From positions 1 to 64,000 of the forward strand of contig NZ_CXWE01000005.1 of NCBI RefSeq assembly GCF_001404515.1: a stretch of DNA of 64,000 nucleotides, given 5' to 3'. Positions 52,843 to 61,632 of this stretch are shown here, in pieces. The notes beneath the pieces are model-generated. The model saw only the letters and a program-made list of their open reading frames with translations, did not search any database and was not told the DNA's origin. Every line of letters starts with the position of its first letter. Position 1 is the first letter of the stretch. The translations under genes and the position numbers were made by a program. Source of the DNA: Roseibium album (lineage in GTDB: Bacteria > Pseudomonadota > Alphaproteobacteria > Rhizobiales > Stappiaceae).

Positions 52843-52853
52843 AAAGTTTTTTC
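52843..52853. promoter_or_regulatory. AAAG-TTTTTTC box in the mgd/glxA divergent region
   Basis: The sequence AAAGTTTTTTC lies 46 bp upstream of the mgdA start on the other strand. A very similar AAAGATTTTTTC lies upstream of mgsA (54832-54843). The rest of the gap holds no clearer operator. A shared regulator of both halves of the pathway could bind here; the match is short and AT-rich. Confidence 0.3.
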
Positions 52854-52897
52854 AATTCAGCCATATTGTTCTCCAATCGCGTCATGGGTATAGAATT

Positions 52898-53860
52898 ATG
52901 CGCATGCTCGATACCAAACGGAAAATAGGTTTCTTTTTCATAGAAGACTTTGCCCTGATGTCCGGTGCAGCAGCTGTCGAGCCGTTGCGAGCAGCCAATC
53001 TTCTTGCAAAAAAGCCCCTCTACGAGATCTGCTATTTCTCCAAAGACGGCGGGCCCACTTATTCTTCTTGCGGTGCGCCCTTCCATACGGAACAGCTCGC
53101 GGGTACCGACCCTGATCTTGATATCCTGTTTGTTGTTGCCGGTGGCAATGCAATGTCGTTGCAGGACACCGCCGTATCCGGTCTGGTGAGGTCTCTGGCT
53201 GCACACGGGACGTCTCTTGGCGGGATATCCGGCGGCCCGGTCCTTCTGGCAAAGGCCGGTGTCATGAAAAACCGGCGTTTCACCGTTCACTGGGAACATT
53301 TTGAAGAGCTCAGGGAGTATTCCGACAGGTTTCTGATGGAACGCCGCCTCTACATCATCGATCGGGACCGTTACACCTGCGCCGGAGGCATGGCGCCACT
53401 CGACATGATGCATGCCCTCATTCAATCGGATCATGGTATCGATCTGGCGCGTGCCGTGACGGACTGGTTCATTCACACGGAAGTCAGAAGCTCAGAGCAA
53501 CCACAACGATCCGGATTTGCAGGAGGAAACAAAAACCTCCATCCCATTGTTCTGAGCGCTCTGGACCTCATGGAAAATCACATTGCGGATCCCCTGTCCT
53601 TCAAGCAGATCGCAATGCTGGTCGGCGTGGGCGAACGTCAGCTTCAACGCCGTTTCGACCAGGAACTGAACATTGGACCTATGCAATGCTATCTGGAAAT
53701 TCGGCTTGACAAAGCAGATGAACTGACAAGGAAAACCCGCCTTTCCTTCATGGAAATCGCCCTGACGACCGGCTTCGTCAACCAGGGCCATTTTGCAAAG
53801 ACCTTCAGAACACGTTTCGGCATGACGCCAACGGATCGAAGAAGACTTGAAAAGGACTGA
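52898..53860 (+). CDS. glxA: GlxA-family AraC-type transcriptional regulator
   Basis: 320 residues: an N-terminal DJ-1/PfpI-like domain (IGFFFIEDFALMSGAAAVEPL; HGTSLGGISGGPVLLAKAG, with no catalytic Cys at the elbow) and a C-terminal AraC HTH pair (PLSFKQIAMLVGVGERQLQRRF and FMEIALTTGFVNQGHFAKTF). Relatives include GbdR, which senses glycine betaine and dimethylglycine. It is divergent from the mgd operon with 100 bp between. ATG at 52898 is chosen; the frame extends to 52796 but would overlap the divergent start. Confidence 0.87.
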   Translation: MRMLDTKRKIGFFFIEDFALMSGAAAVEPLRAANLLAKKPLYEICYFSKDGGPTYSSCGAPFHTEQLAGTDPDLDILFVVAGGNAMSLQDTAVSGLVRSLAAHGTSLGGISGGPVLLAKAGVMKNRRFTVHWEHFEELREYSDRFLMERRLYIIDRDRYTCAGGMAPLDMMHALIQSDHGIDLARAVTDWFIHTEVRSSEQPQRSGFAGGNKNLHPIVLSALDLMENHIADPLSFKQIAMLVGVGERQLQRRFDQELNIGPMQCYLEIRLDKADELTRKTRLSFMEIALTTGFVNQGHFAKTFRTRFGMTPTDRRRLEKD

Positions 53861-53963
53861 AACAACCCGGGCGCGTTCCTGTCAGCCTACCGTGTTGTCG
53901 GGCCGGCGATATCGGTGAATTGGATACAATGGGTTGATCTGACACCGATGTTGTCCGACAAGA

Positions 53964-54623
53964 GTGCATGTTCACCAGTCTTGCGATTGTGTTTTGAAAC
54001 AACGAAAGCTCTCACAGGATCCGCACAAGGTTCGCGACAGGGTCGACAGGAACCTTGAAGATTCGATAGGGCGGGAAGTCCGCGCGATCCGTCGCCAGCG
54101 AGGCATGAACGTCTCCGATCTGGCCAGTGCCGCGGATCTTTCTGTCGGCATGCTGTCCAAGATCGAAAACGGCAACATCTCCCCGTCCCTGACAACCTTG
54201 CAGGCTCTTACCAACGCCCTGAACGTGCCTCTCAGCACGTTGTTCCTTCGTTTTGAGGACAAGAGAGAAGCTGTTCTCACCACCTCCGGCAACGGGGTCC
54301 AGATCGAGCGGGCCGGTACGCGCGCCGGACACCAGTACAATCTGCTCGGCCATCTGAGTGCCAACACCACAGGCGTGGTTGTCGAGCCTTACCTGATCAC
54401 GCTCACCGAAGAATCAGACGTCTTCCCGACATTTCAACATGACGGTATCGAGACGCTGTACATGCTCGAGGGCGAGGTGGACTATCGACACGGTGACAGG
54501 CTCTTTCGGCTGACACCTGGTGATACGCTGTTCTTTGACGCGGACGCACCCCATGGTCCGGAAGTCCTGGTCGAACTTCCGGTCAGGTTCCTGTCGATCA
54601 TTTCCTATCGGCAATCACGGTAA
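53964..54623 (+). CDS. XRE-family regulator with C-terminal cupin domain
   Basis: 219 residues from GTG, or 209 from TTG at 53994; neither has a good ribosome-binding site. The HTH is IGREVRAIRRQRGMNVSDLA followed by DLSVGMLSKIENGNISPSL. The cupin sensor domain spans about 125-215 (FPTFQHDGIETLYMLEGEVD, LTPGDTLFFDADAPHGPE). PuuR-type regulators of amine and polyamine catabolism have this layout. Placed directly before mgsABC-gmaS, it is the likely local regulator of that operon. Confidence 0.85.
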   Translation: MHVHQSCDCVLKQRKLSQDPHKVRDRVDRNLEDSIGREVRAIRRQRGMNVSDLASAADLSVGMLSKIENGNISPSLTTLQALTNALNVPLSTLFLRFEDKREAVLTTSGNGVQIERAGTRAGHQYNLLGHLSANTTGVVVEPYLITLTEESDVFPTFQHDGIETLYMLEGEVDYRHGDRLFRLTPGDTLFFDADAPHGPEVLVELPVRFLSIISYRQSR

Positions 54624-54831
54624 AGCGGTCAGTCGTTGCGCCCTGATTTCCAGGCTCGGTCCGGCATATCAGGCGGCCGGATGTCTTTCTGAACCTGCAT
54701 TGTGTCCATGCTGTCGCGCTGAGAGCGCAATTGGCCTGTTCTGCCTCATTCTTCGAAATTCATCCGGCGACGTCAGCACCGCAAAGGCACCGCGAGCACA
54801 TTCAGCATCAATCTTTTTGTTTCTTTTAAGG

Positions 54832-54846
54832 AAAGATTTTTTCTTT
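54832..54846 (+). promoter_or_regulatory. Candidate operator/promoter element upstream of mgsA
   Basis: AAAGA and TCTTT flank five T in a T-rich stretch 68 bp before the mgsA start; TTTTAAGGAAAG and CTTTAGGG frame it. The core resembles the box in the mgd/glxA gap. TTTAAGG also occurs before the Rieske gene (59923-59929). The remaining sequence from 54624 to 54913 holds no gene. Confidence 0.3.
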
Positions 54847-54913
54847 AGGGTAGATTCCAAGAGGAAGCTTGGGTAAGTTCCCCTGCAACGAAACATTGAA
54901 GGGTCTCAAATTC

Positions 54914-55810
54914 ATGTGTGGGATTGTGGGTCTTTTTTTAAAGGACAAATCGCTTGAGCCGAAACTCGGTGAGTTGTTGTCTGCCATGTTGATCACCATG
55001 ACGGACCGCGGTCCGGACAGCGCCGGGATCGCGATCTATGGCGATGCGGTCGACGGCCAGACGAAACTGACCGTTCAGTCGGACAATGCGGCAAAGGACT
55101 TCGCGTCCCTTTCGAAAGATCTGAGCGAGGCAATCGGCGCCTCTGTTTCCTTGCAGGCCAACGACACCCATGCGGTTATTTTACTGGATGGTCCCAAGGC
55201 CGGGGCAGCTCGCCAGGCCCTTGCTGAATTGCGCCCCGAAATCAGGGTCATGTCGGACGGAGATGCGATCGAAATCTACAAGGAAGTCGGACTGCCGAAA
55301 GATGTGACCGAACGTTTCAACCTGGCCGGGATGCGTGGCTCCCACGGCATCGGTCACACACGCATGGCCACTGAATCCGCCGTAACCACAGAGGGCGCGC
55401 ATCCGTTTTCAACCGGAGCAGACCAGTGCCTGGTTCACAACGGCTCCCTGTCGAACCACAACGTGCTTCGCCGAAAACTGATGCGTGAAGGTGTGCAGAT
55501 CGGTTCGATGAACGACACCGAAGTGGGCGCTGCCTATCTGACCTGGAAAATGCAGAACGGAGCGTCGCTCGGCGAAGCGCTTGAAAGCAGCCTGGAAGAT
55601 CTCGACGGTTTCTTCACCTTCGTCGTTGGAACCAAGGATGGCTTTGGCGTGGTACGCGACCCGATTGCCTGCAAACCCGCGGTGATGGCCGAGACGGAAC
55701 AGTATGTCGCCTTCGGCAGCGAATATCGTGCGCTGGTAGACCTGCCCGGAATTGACAACGCCCGTGTCTGGGAGCCTGAACCCGCCACCGTCTACTTCTG
55801 GAGCCACTGA
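54914..55810 (+). CDS. glxB/mgsA: Class II glutamine amidotransferase, GlxB/N-methylglutamate synthase subunit A
   Basis: 298 residues of an N-terminal-nucleophile amidotransferase. ATG at 54914 puts Cys2 directly after Met (MCGIVGLFLKD), the exposed nucleophile after Met removal. Other family points are TMTDRGPDSAGIAIYG, GSHGIGHTRMATES and HNGSLSNHNVLRRKL. In N-methylglutamate synthase this subunit handles the gamma-amide of the glutamine analogue. It leads the operon with glxC, glxD and the ligase; MgsABC together corresponds to a split glutamate synthase. Confidence 0.88.
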   Translation: MCGIVGLFLKDKSLEPKLGELLSAMLITMTDRGPDSAGIAIYGDAVDGQTKLTVQSDNAAKDFASLSKDLSEAIGASVSLQANDTHAVILLDGPKAGAARQALAELRPEIRVMSDGDAIEIYKEVGLPKDVTERFNLAGMRGSHGIGHTRMATESAVTTEGAHPFSTGADQCLVHNGSLSNHNVLRRKLMREGVQIGSMNDTEVGAAYLTWKMQNGASLGEALESSLEDLDGFFTFVVGTKDGFGVVRDPIACKPAVMAETEQYVAFGSEYRALVDLPGIDNARVWEPEPATVYFWSH

Positions 55811-55811
55811 C

Positions 55812-56495
55812 ATGCAATCTTATGATGTTGCCGCCGACGGTCTGCGCGGACTGAATGCAACGCTTCAGGCGCAAAAACAGGAAACAAACCAGACCCGGTG
55901 GGAGGTTGTGAACCCCAAGGGCAGCCACGCAATCGCGGTTGGTCTGGACGCCCCCATTGACGTTACTGTCAAAGGGTCGACCGGCTACTACTGCGCCGGA
56001 ATGAACAAGCAGGCAACGGTCAGGGTCGAGGGATCAGTCGGCCCCGGCGTCGCGGAGAACATGATGTCCGGAACCGTGATCGTCGACGGCGACGCCAGCC
56101 AATATGCCGGCGCGACGGGTCACGGCGGCCTCCTCGTCATCAAGGGGAATGCCAGTTCGCGCTGCGGCATTTCGATGAAGGGGATCGATATTGTCGTTCA
56201 CGGCAATATCGGACACATGTCCGCATTCATGGCACAGGCGGGCAATCTGGTCGTCTGCGGGGATGCCGGCGATGCCCTCGGCGACTCTCTTTATGAAGCG
56301 AAGCTGTTTGTGCGCGGTTCGGTGAAAAGCCTGGGGGCGGATTGCATCGAAAAGGAAATGCGGCCCGAACATCTTGAGACCCTGGGCGATCTGCTGTCCC
56401 GTGCCGGAAGCGATGCGAGGGCTGAGGATTTCAGGCGATATGGCTCGGCTCGCGAACTCTACAATTTCGATATCGACAACGCGGCAGCGTACTGA
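55812..56495 (+). CDS. glxC/mgsB: GlxC/N-methylglutamate synthase subunit B (GltB C-terminal-like beta-helix)
   Basis: 227 residues resembling the C-terminal GXGXG domain of glutamate synthase. Repeats such as GSTGYYCAGMNKQATVRVEG, GSVGPGVAENMMSGTVIVDG and GDAGDALGDSLYEAKLFVRG build a right-handed beta-helix. ATG at 55812 has GGAG eight bases upstream and starts one base after the glxB stop. It is a structural and domain-linking subunit, with no active site of its own. Confidence 0.88.
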   Translation: MQSYDVAADGLRGLNATLQAQKQETNQTRWEVVNPKGSHAIAVGLDAPIDVTVKGSTGYYCAGMNKQATVRVEGSVGPGVAENMMSGTVIVDGDASQYAGATGHGGLLVIKGNASSRCGISMKGIDIVVHGNIGHMSAFMAQAGNLVVCGDAGDALGDSLYEAKLFVRGSVKSLGADCIEKEMRPEHLETLGDLLSRAGSDARAEDFRRYGSARELYNFDIDNAAAY

Positions 56496-56506
56496 GGAAC
56501 ACGGAC

Positions 56507-57832
56507 ATGGACAAGACCCCCGGCACCCTGCCAATTCAGTCGGCAACGTTCAGCAATTCGATCAATTCCGAAATCCGCCGGGCGGCCGCCACCGGTATTT
56601 ACGACATCCGCGGTGGTGGCGCGAAACGCCGGGTACCGCATTTCGACGATCTTTTGTTTCTGGGGGCATCGGTCTCCCGGTATCCACTGGAAGGATATCG
56701 CGAACGATGCGGAACGTCTGTGGTGCTGGGCACCCGCTTTGCGAAAAAACCGATTGAACTGGATATCCCGGTGACTATTGCCGGCATGAGCTTCGGCGCG
56801 TTGTCCGGCCGGGCAAAGGAAGCTCTTGGACGGGGCGCTTCTGCCGCGGGGACGTCGACCACCACTGGCGATGGCGGCATGACGCCCGAAGAGCGCGGAC
56901 ACTCCACCAAACTGGTTTATCAGTATCTGCCGTCGCGCTATGGAATGAACCCGGACGACCTGCGCAAGGCGGATGCCATCGAAATCGTCGTCGGCCAGGG
57001 AGCAAAGCCCGGCGGCGGCGGCATGCTTCTCGGCCAGAAGATCAGCGATCGCGTGGCCGAAATGCGAACCCTCCCCAAGGGAATTGACCAGAGATCCGCG
57101 TGCCGGCACCCGGACTGGACCGGGCCCGACGATCTCGAGATCAAGATCCTTGAACTTCGGGAAATAACCGGCTGGCAGGTGCCGATCTACGTCAAGGTTG
57201 GTGCAACGCGTCCCTACTATGACACCGCGCTCGCGGTGAAGGCTGGTGCCGACGTGGTGGTGATGGACGGCATGCAGGGTGGAACGGCCGCCACGCAGGA
57301 CGTCTTCATCGAGCATGTCGGCATACCGACGCTTGCCAGCATCCGCCCCGCCGTACAGGCGCTTCAGGACCTGGGCGTTCACCGCGAGGTGCAGTTGGTG
57401 ATATCCGGCGGTATCCGGACAGGGGCCGATGTCGCCAAGGCTCTCGCCCTGGGTGCGGACGCAGTCGCAATCGGGACCGCAGCCCTGGTTGCGCTCGGCG
57501 ACAATGACCCGAAATGGGAAGCTGAATATCAGGAACTCGGGACAACGACCGGCGCATATGACGACTGGCACGAAGGACGGGATCCGGCAGGTATCACCAC
57601 GCAGGACCCGGAGCTTGCCGCCAGACTGGACCCTGTCGAGGCCGGTCGGCGGCTGCGCAACTATCTCAAGGTAATGACGTTGGAGGCGCAGACAATCGCA
57701 CGCGCTTGTGGGCACAATCATCTTCACAATCTGGAACCAGAAGATCTTTGTGCCTTGACGATGGAAGCGGCGGCAATGGCAAAAGTGCCTCTTGCCGGAA
57801 CAGACTGGTACCCGGGCAAGCCGGGATTTTGA
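56507..57832 (+). CDS. glxD/mgsC: GlxD/N-methylglutamate synthase subunit C (FMN-binding glutamate synthase-like)
   Basis: 441 residues of a glutamate-synthase FMN barrel: IAGMSFGALSGRAKEALG, STTTGDGGMTPEER, GQGAKPGGGGMLLGQKIS, DGMQGGTAATQDVF and VISGGIRTGADVAKALALGAD. In glutamate synthases a Cys cluster for 3Fe-4S comes next; the equivalent stretch here (TTTGAYDDWHEGRDPAGITT) has no cysteine, so this subunit probably lacks the cluster. It forms N-methylglutamate from 2-oxoglutarate and the methylamine unit of gamma-glutamylmethylamide. It lies 11 bp after glxC. Confidence 0.88.
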   Translation: MDKTPGTLPIQSATFSNSINSEIRRAAATGIYDIRGGGAKRRVPHFDDLLFLGASVSRYPLEGYRERCGTSVVLGTRFAKKPIELDIPVTIAGMSFGALSGRAKEALGRGASAAGTSTTTGDGGMTPEERGHSTKLVYQYLPSRYGMNPDDLRKADAIEIVVGQGAKPGGGGMLLGQKISDRVAEMRTLPKGIDQRSACRHPDWTGPDDLEIKILELREITGWQVPIYVKVGATRPYYDTALAVKAGADVVVMDGMQGGTAATQDVFIEHVGIPTLASIRPAVQALQDLGVHREVQLVISGGIRTGADVAKALALGADAVAIGTAALVALGDNDPKWEAEYQELGTTTGAYDDWHEGRDPAGITTQDPELAARLDPVEAGRRLRNYLKVMTLEAQTIARACGHNHLHNLEPEDLCALTMEAAAMAKVPLAGTDWYPGKPGF

Positions 57833-57905
57833 TTTGACGGCAGACTTGCCGACACGACTACGAAGCTCGATCTAATTTGCAAAGACAGGGAAAGGGATAT
57901 GAACC

Positions 57906-59240
57906 ATGACGACTGATCTGGCGGCCTTCGCGCAGGAAAATGGCGTTAAATACTTCATGATCTCTTTCACCGACCTGTTCGGTGGACAAAGAGCCAAACT
58001 GGTTCCCGCGCAAGCCATTTCAGACATGCAGGTCGATGGCGCCGGATTTGCCGGGTTTGCGACCTGGCTCGATATGACACCTGCACATCCGGACATGCTG
58101 GCAGTGCCGGACCCGGCGTCGGTGATCCAGCTGCCGTGGAAGCCCGAAGTCGCATGGGTGGCGGCAAATTGTGTAATGGAAGGCGAGGATGTCGCGCAGG
58201 CACCGCGCAACGTGTTGCGCCGCCTGATCGGCGAAGCCGCCGAAATGGGAATGCACGTCAAGACCGGGGTCGAAGCTGAATTCTTCCTGCTCACAGCGGA
58301 TGGCGAGCAGATCTCCGACCCCTACGACACGGCGGAAAAACCGTGTTACGACCAGCAGGCGGTGATGCGCCGCTACGACGTTATCCGCGAGATCTGTGAC
58401 TACATGCTGGAGCTCGGATGGCAGCCGTACCAGAATGATCACGAGGATGCCAACGGTCAGTTCGAGATGAACTGGGAGTTCGACGACGTCCTGCAGACGG
58501 CCGACAAGCATTCCTTCTTCAAGTTCATGGTGAAATCGGTTGCCGAAAGGCACGGCCTGCGCGCCACCTTCATGCCCAAGCCGATCGAAGGACTGACCGG
58601 CAACGGCTGTCACGTGCATGTCTCCGTCTGGGACGCCCCTGGCCAGGCGGCCAGAACCAACGTGTTTGCAAATACGGACGGCGGTTCCGGCGACGCATCC
58701 GAAGTCGGCCTGTCGGAATACGGCAGTCATTTCCTGGGCGGCATCATGCAGCATGCAACGGCCCTCGCCGCGATCACCAACCCGACCGTGAATTCATACA
58801 AGCGCATCAACGCACCGCGCACGATGTCAGGTGCGACCTGGGCGCCGAACACGGTGACGTGGACGGGCAACAACCGCACGCACATGGTCCGCGTTCCCGG
58901 TCCAGGCCGATTTGAACTCCGCCTCGCCGATGGAGCCGCAAATCCGTATCTGCTCCAGGCTGCCGTGATCGCAGCCGGACTGTCTGGCATCCGCTCGAAG
59001 GCCGATCCCGGCAAGCGCTGGGACATTGATATGTATGCCGAAGGCTACAAGGTGCAGGATGCGCCGAAACTTCCGCTGAACATGCTGGATGCTCTGCGCG
59101 AATATGACGGAGACGAAGCCCTTCGGGCGACGATGGGCGAGGAATTTTCAAGCGCTTTCATAAAGATGAAGATGCAGGAATGGAATTCATTCGTCTCCCA
59201 TTTCTCACGATGGGAAAAGGAAAACACACTCGACATCTAG
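57906..59240 (+). CDS. gmaS: Gamma-glutamylmethylamide synthetase/GlnT-type glutamine synthetase
   Basis: 444 residues, a typical GmaS length. Glutamine-synthetase motifs are intact: the E-A-E metal pair in GVEAEFFLL, HEDANGQFEMNW with two Glu, the His in GNGCHVHVSVW, NNRTHMVRVPG with the ATP Arg, and RFELRLADGAANPYL. It joins methylamine to glutamate with ATP as the first step of the N-methylglutamate pathway. Sequence alone does not separate it from rhizobial GlnT; its place at the end of mgsABC and near mgdABCD makes GmaS the better call. Confidence 0.86.
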   Translation: MTTDLAAFAQENGVKYFMISFTDLFGGQRAKLVPAQAISDMQVDGAGFAGFATWLDMTPAHPDMLAVPDPASVIQLPWKPEVAWVAANCVMEGEDVAQAPRNVLRRLIGEAAEMGMHVKTGVEAEFFLLTADGEQISDPYDTAEKPCYDQQAVMRRYDVIREICDYMLELGWQPYQNDHEDANGQFEMNWEFDDVLQTADKHSFFKFMVKSVAERHGLRATFMPKPIEGLTGNGCHVHVSVWDAPGQAARTNVFANTDGGSGDASEVGLSEYGSHFLGGIMQHATALAAITNPTVNSYKRINAPRTMSGATWAPNTVTWTGNNRTHMVRVPGPGRFELRLADGAANPYLLQAAVIAAGLSGIRSKADPGKRWDIDMYAEGYKVQDAPKLPLNMLDALREYDGDEALRATMGEEFSSAFIKMKMQEWNSFVSHFSRWEKENTLDI

Positions 59241-60066
59241 ACGGCACCACGGCCATGTGTGACGGATTTTCAGCGCTTGAATTGTGACCGGACAGGGAAC
59301 GACACTGATGATCTCCAGCCAACTGGCCGTGATATTTGCCGGGGTCGAGGCCGCGCTGAAGGCGAGCGGCCATGACACTGGCGCATCAGGGCTGACGGTT
59401 GCCAAGATCATCCGGACCAGCCGGATTTCTATCGAGCCCGCGTCCTGGCAGCAGGGTGTCTCGATTGCGATGCAAGCGAATTCAGTCGTACAGGTCGCAG
59501 CCAATTCAACAGATACTCCGCGATATCCGGTGCCGGAACCATGACAGGCCGGGTTTTGCAAGGCATCGCCATGAGCGAAGGTGCTGGCCTCATTCACGAT
59601 GCCGCACCGGTCCGTGTTGTCATCGAAACTGTCGCGGTCAAGGCCAGCGATTTTTGACGTACGTTCCGTGAAAGGTCATCAACTGACCGGGCAGAGTGGA
59701 ACTGCTGTTCATCCATCCAGGAGATTTTCGTACCATGTTGCCTGGCGAAAATGAATCCTCACCGGCATCGCTCGACCTCTTTCTTTCCCGCCGCCGCTTT
59801 CGCATCGGCGCAGTTTCCGGCCGGTAGGATTGCGGTCAAACGCAGTTCTGGCTGAAGAATGTTTACGCATCCAGCTGAATTACGTCTCAATTTTACAGAA
59901 TAGGCAGAAATTTTTATATTTAAGGTAACAAATTCGCACTTTTCTACTTTTTCATCAAAATTTGTATGGACAAACTACGAATTTCGCATTTCACTACGAT
60001 ATGCATGGTTCAGGTCAATTGCCGGCCTCAGCCAGTGACACACTCAAACTCCGGACGAGGAAGCAA
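59241..60066. other. Gene-poor interval between gmaS and the Rieske operon
   Basis: These 826 bp hold no gene I recognise. Two short frames, 59284-59544 (86 codons) and 59541-59657 (38 codons, ending VETVAVKASDF-like IETVAVKASDF), are joined by an ATGA overlap, and a 30-codon frame starts near 59735; they look more like decayed remains or small unknown proteins than known genes. From 59870 on the sequence is AT-rich and probably holds the promoter of the next operon. An imperfect direct repeat (AAATTCGCACTTTTCTAC near 59931 and AATTTCGCATTTCACTAC near 59981) lies before the Rieske gene. Confidence 0.5.
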
Positions 60067-61203
60067 ATGGGCGCGATTGAAACCCTGCTTGAGCCTTTCT
60101 TCGAAGAGACCTCCCCACGGCGTGGTCTGCCTGCCGCTGCCTATACCGACAAGGAGTTTTGGGACGCCGAATGCATGTCGGTGTTCACCCGGAACTGGAT
60201 CTGCGTCGGATTTGTTCATGAATTGAAAGTGTCCGGCGATGCGGTGCCGATAAAAATTGCCGGTCATCCATTGCTTCTGGTGCGAAACAAGGAAGGTGCA
60301 ATTCGCGCGTTCCACAATGTTTGCAGGCACCGCTGTCTGACGCTGGTGGAAGAACCGCGCAACGTGGGCAAGCTCATCCGTTGCCCATATCACGCCTGGG
60401 CTTATGATCTCGACGGCAACCTGCGGGCTTCACCGCATTTCGGTGGTGTGAACGAGCACTTTTCCAAAGGCTTTGACCGTAAGCAGAATGGTCTGGTTCC
60501 GGTCCGCACACATATCTGGAACGACTGGATCTTCGTCAACATCGACGGCGATGCCGAACCGTTCGAAGATTACGCCTCCACGATCAAGGAACGGCTGAAC
60601 GGGATCGAGTGGGAGAACTTGAACTGCATCGGCACCTTGGATTTCGGTGAAATTGCCTGCAACTGGAAGTTCATCATGGAGAACTTCATCGAACCCTACC
60701 ACGTCCAATTCGTGCACGCGTCGACAACCGACCAGCCACTTGAGGACCATTTCACGATCATAGATGGAAACTGTCTGGGCAGCGCAGTGGATCTTCAAGA
60801 GGAAATCGGCACATCCGGCAGCCTTGGGGTCAGTTCCCGCTATCTGACACTCTATCCGAACTTCATCTTGGGCCGGTATTTCCCTGACCAGATGGGTGTT
60901 TATCTGAATATCCCGACGGGTCCGGGCACCATGATGCAGAAACGGGCGCTCTACACCACCGAAGGTCAGTCCCTGTCGGAGGAAGCCATCCGGGGGCTGC
61001 GAAAACTCTGGTGGGACGTCCACAAGGAAGATCATGAAATGACAGAGCGGCTGCAGCTGGGCCGCGCCTCGCAGGTGTCGGCCGCAGGCGGCGTGCTGTC
61101 CCCGGCCTGGGAAGACAGTGTGCGGGCTTTCCAGGACATGGTGGCTCGAGACGTGACCAGCAGGAAATTGCCAAAGGAAGGAATCTACAATGACAACCAA
61201 TAA
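60067..61203 (+). CDS. Rieske non-heme iron oxygenase, alpha subunit
   Basis: 378 residues. The Rieske 2Fe-2S ligands are C86-R-H88 and C106-P-Y-H109; the mononuclear iron site is in NFIEPYHVQFVH with H212 and H217. E209 stands where most ring-hydroxylating oxygenases have the bridging Asp. Carnitine oxygenase CntA also uses Glu there, so a quaternary or N-alkyl amine substrate is plausible. ATG at 60067 follows GAGGAAGC; the frame is open to 59962. No reductase or ferredoxin partner is in the window. It leads a five-gene operon. Confidence 0.88.
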   Translation: MGAIETLLEPFFEETSPRRGLPAAAYTDKEFWDAECMSVFTRNWICVGFVHELKVSGDAVPIKIAGHPLLLVRNKEGAIRAFHNVCRHRCLTLVEEPRNVGKLIRCPYHAWAYDLDGNLRASPHFGGVNEHFSKGFDRKQNGLVPVRTHIWNDWIFVNIDGDAEPFEDYASTIKERLNGIEWENLNCIGTLDFGEIACNWKFIMENFIEPYHVQFVHASTTDQPLEDHFTIIDGNCLGSAVDLQEEIGTSGSLGVSSRYLTLYPNFILGRYFPDQMGVYLNIPTGPGTMMQKRALYTTEGQSLSEEAIRGLRKLWWDVHKEDHEMTERLQLGRASQVSAAGGVLSPAWEDSVRAFQDMVARDVTSRKLPKEGIYNDNQ

Positions 61204-61627
61204 CCTGGAAGGTGGATTCCGTCTGGCGCACACAATGATGCGTGTCACGGATATGGAAAAATCACTGGAATTCTATTGCAGCATCCTCGGAATGCAGGTG
61301 CTGCGACGGACCGATTATCCGGAAGGCAGGTTCACGAATACCTTCATCGGATATGGACCGGAAGCGGAATTTCCGACCCTTGAACTGACGGCGAACTGGG
61401 ATCGGGACGCATCCTACGAAAAGGGCGACGGCTGGGGCCATATCTGCATCGAGACACCTGATGTCTACAAGGCGTGCGAGGACCTGGCGGTTGCGGGCGT
61501 GCACATCACCCGCCCGGCGGGGCCGATGAAGAACGGCACACGGGTGATTGCGTTCTGCGAAGACCCCGACGGCTACAAGATCGAACTCAACGAATCCATT
61601 CTCAAACATCTCGCACAGGAAGGCTGA
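61190..61627 (+). CDS. Glyoxalase I-like VOC family protein
   Basis: 145 residues with two beta-alpha-beta-beta-beta modules. The glyoxalase I metal ligands are all present: H14 (AHTMMRV), E65 (LELTAN), H84 (GWGHICI) and E132 (YKIELNE). That fits a lactoylglutathione lyase or a related metal-dependent lyase or isomerase. It overlaps the Rieske gene by 14 bp and has AAGGAAGG upstream. Oxygenase-linked dealkylation can release an aldehyde or 2-oxoaldehyde, which this enzyme could detoxify (inference). Confidence 0.87.
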   Translation: MTTNNLEGGFRLAHTMMRVTDMEKSLEFYCSILGMQVLRRTDYPEGRFTNTFIGYGPEAEFPTLELTANWDRDASYEKGDGWGHICIETPDVYKACEDLAVAGVHITRPAGPMKNGTRVIAFCEDPDGYKIELNESILKHLAQEG

Positions 61628-61632
61628 CAGAC

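Noticed and set aside
56459..57727. 422-codon open frame on the minus strand
   Set aside because: Antisense to glxD/mgsC, whose FMN-barrel motifs are unmistakable. No known domain is visible in the antisense frame.
57906..59240. Ordinary ammonia-assimilating glutamine synthetase
   Set aside because: The length, the GlnT/GmaS-type sequence and the position next to glxBCD and the sarcosine-oxidase-type operon favour a gamma-glutamylmethylamide synthetase; the ammonia role is not excluded by sequence alone.
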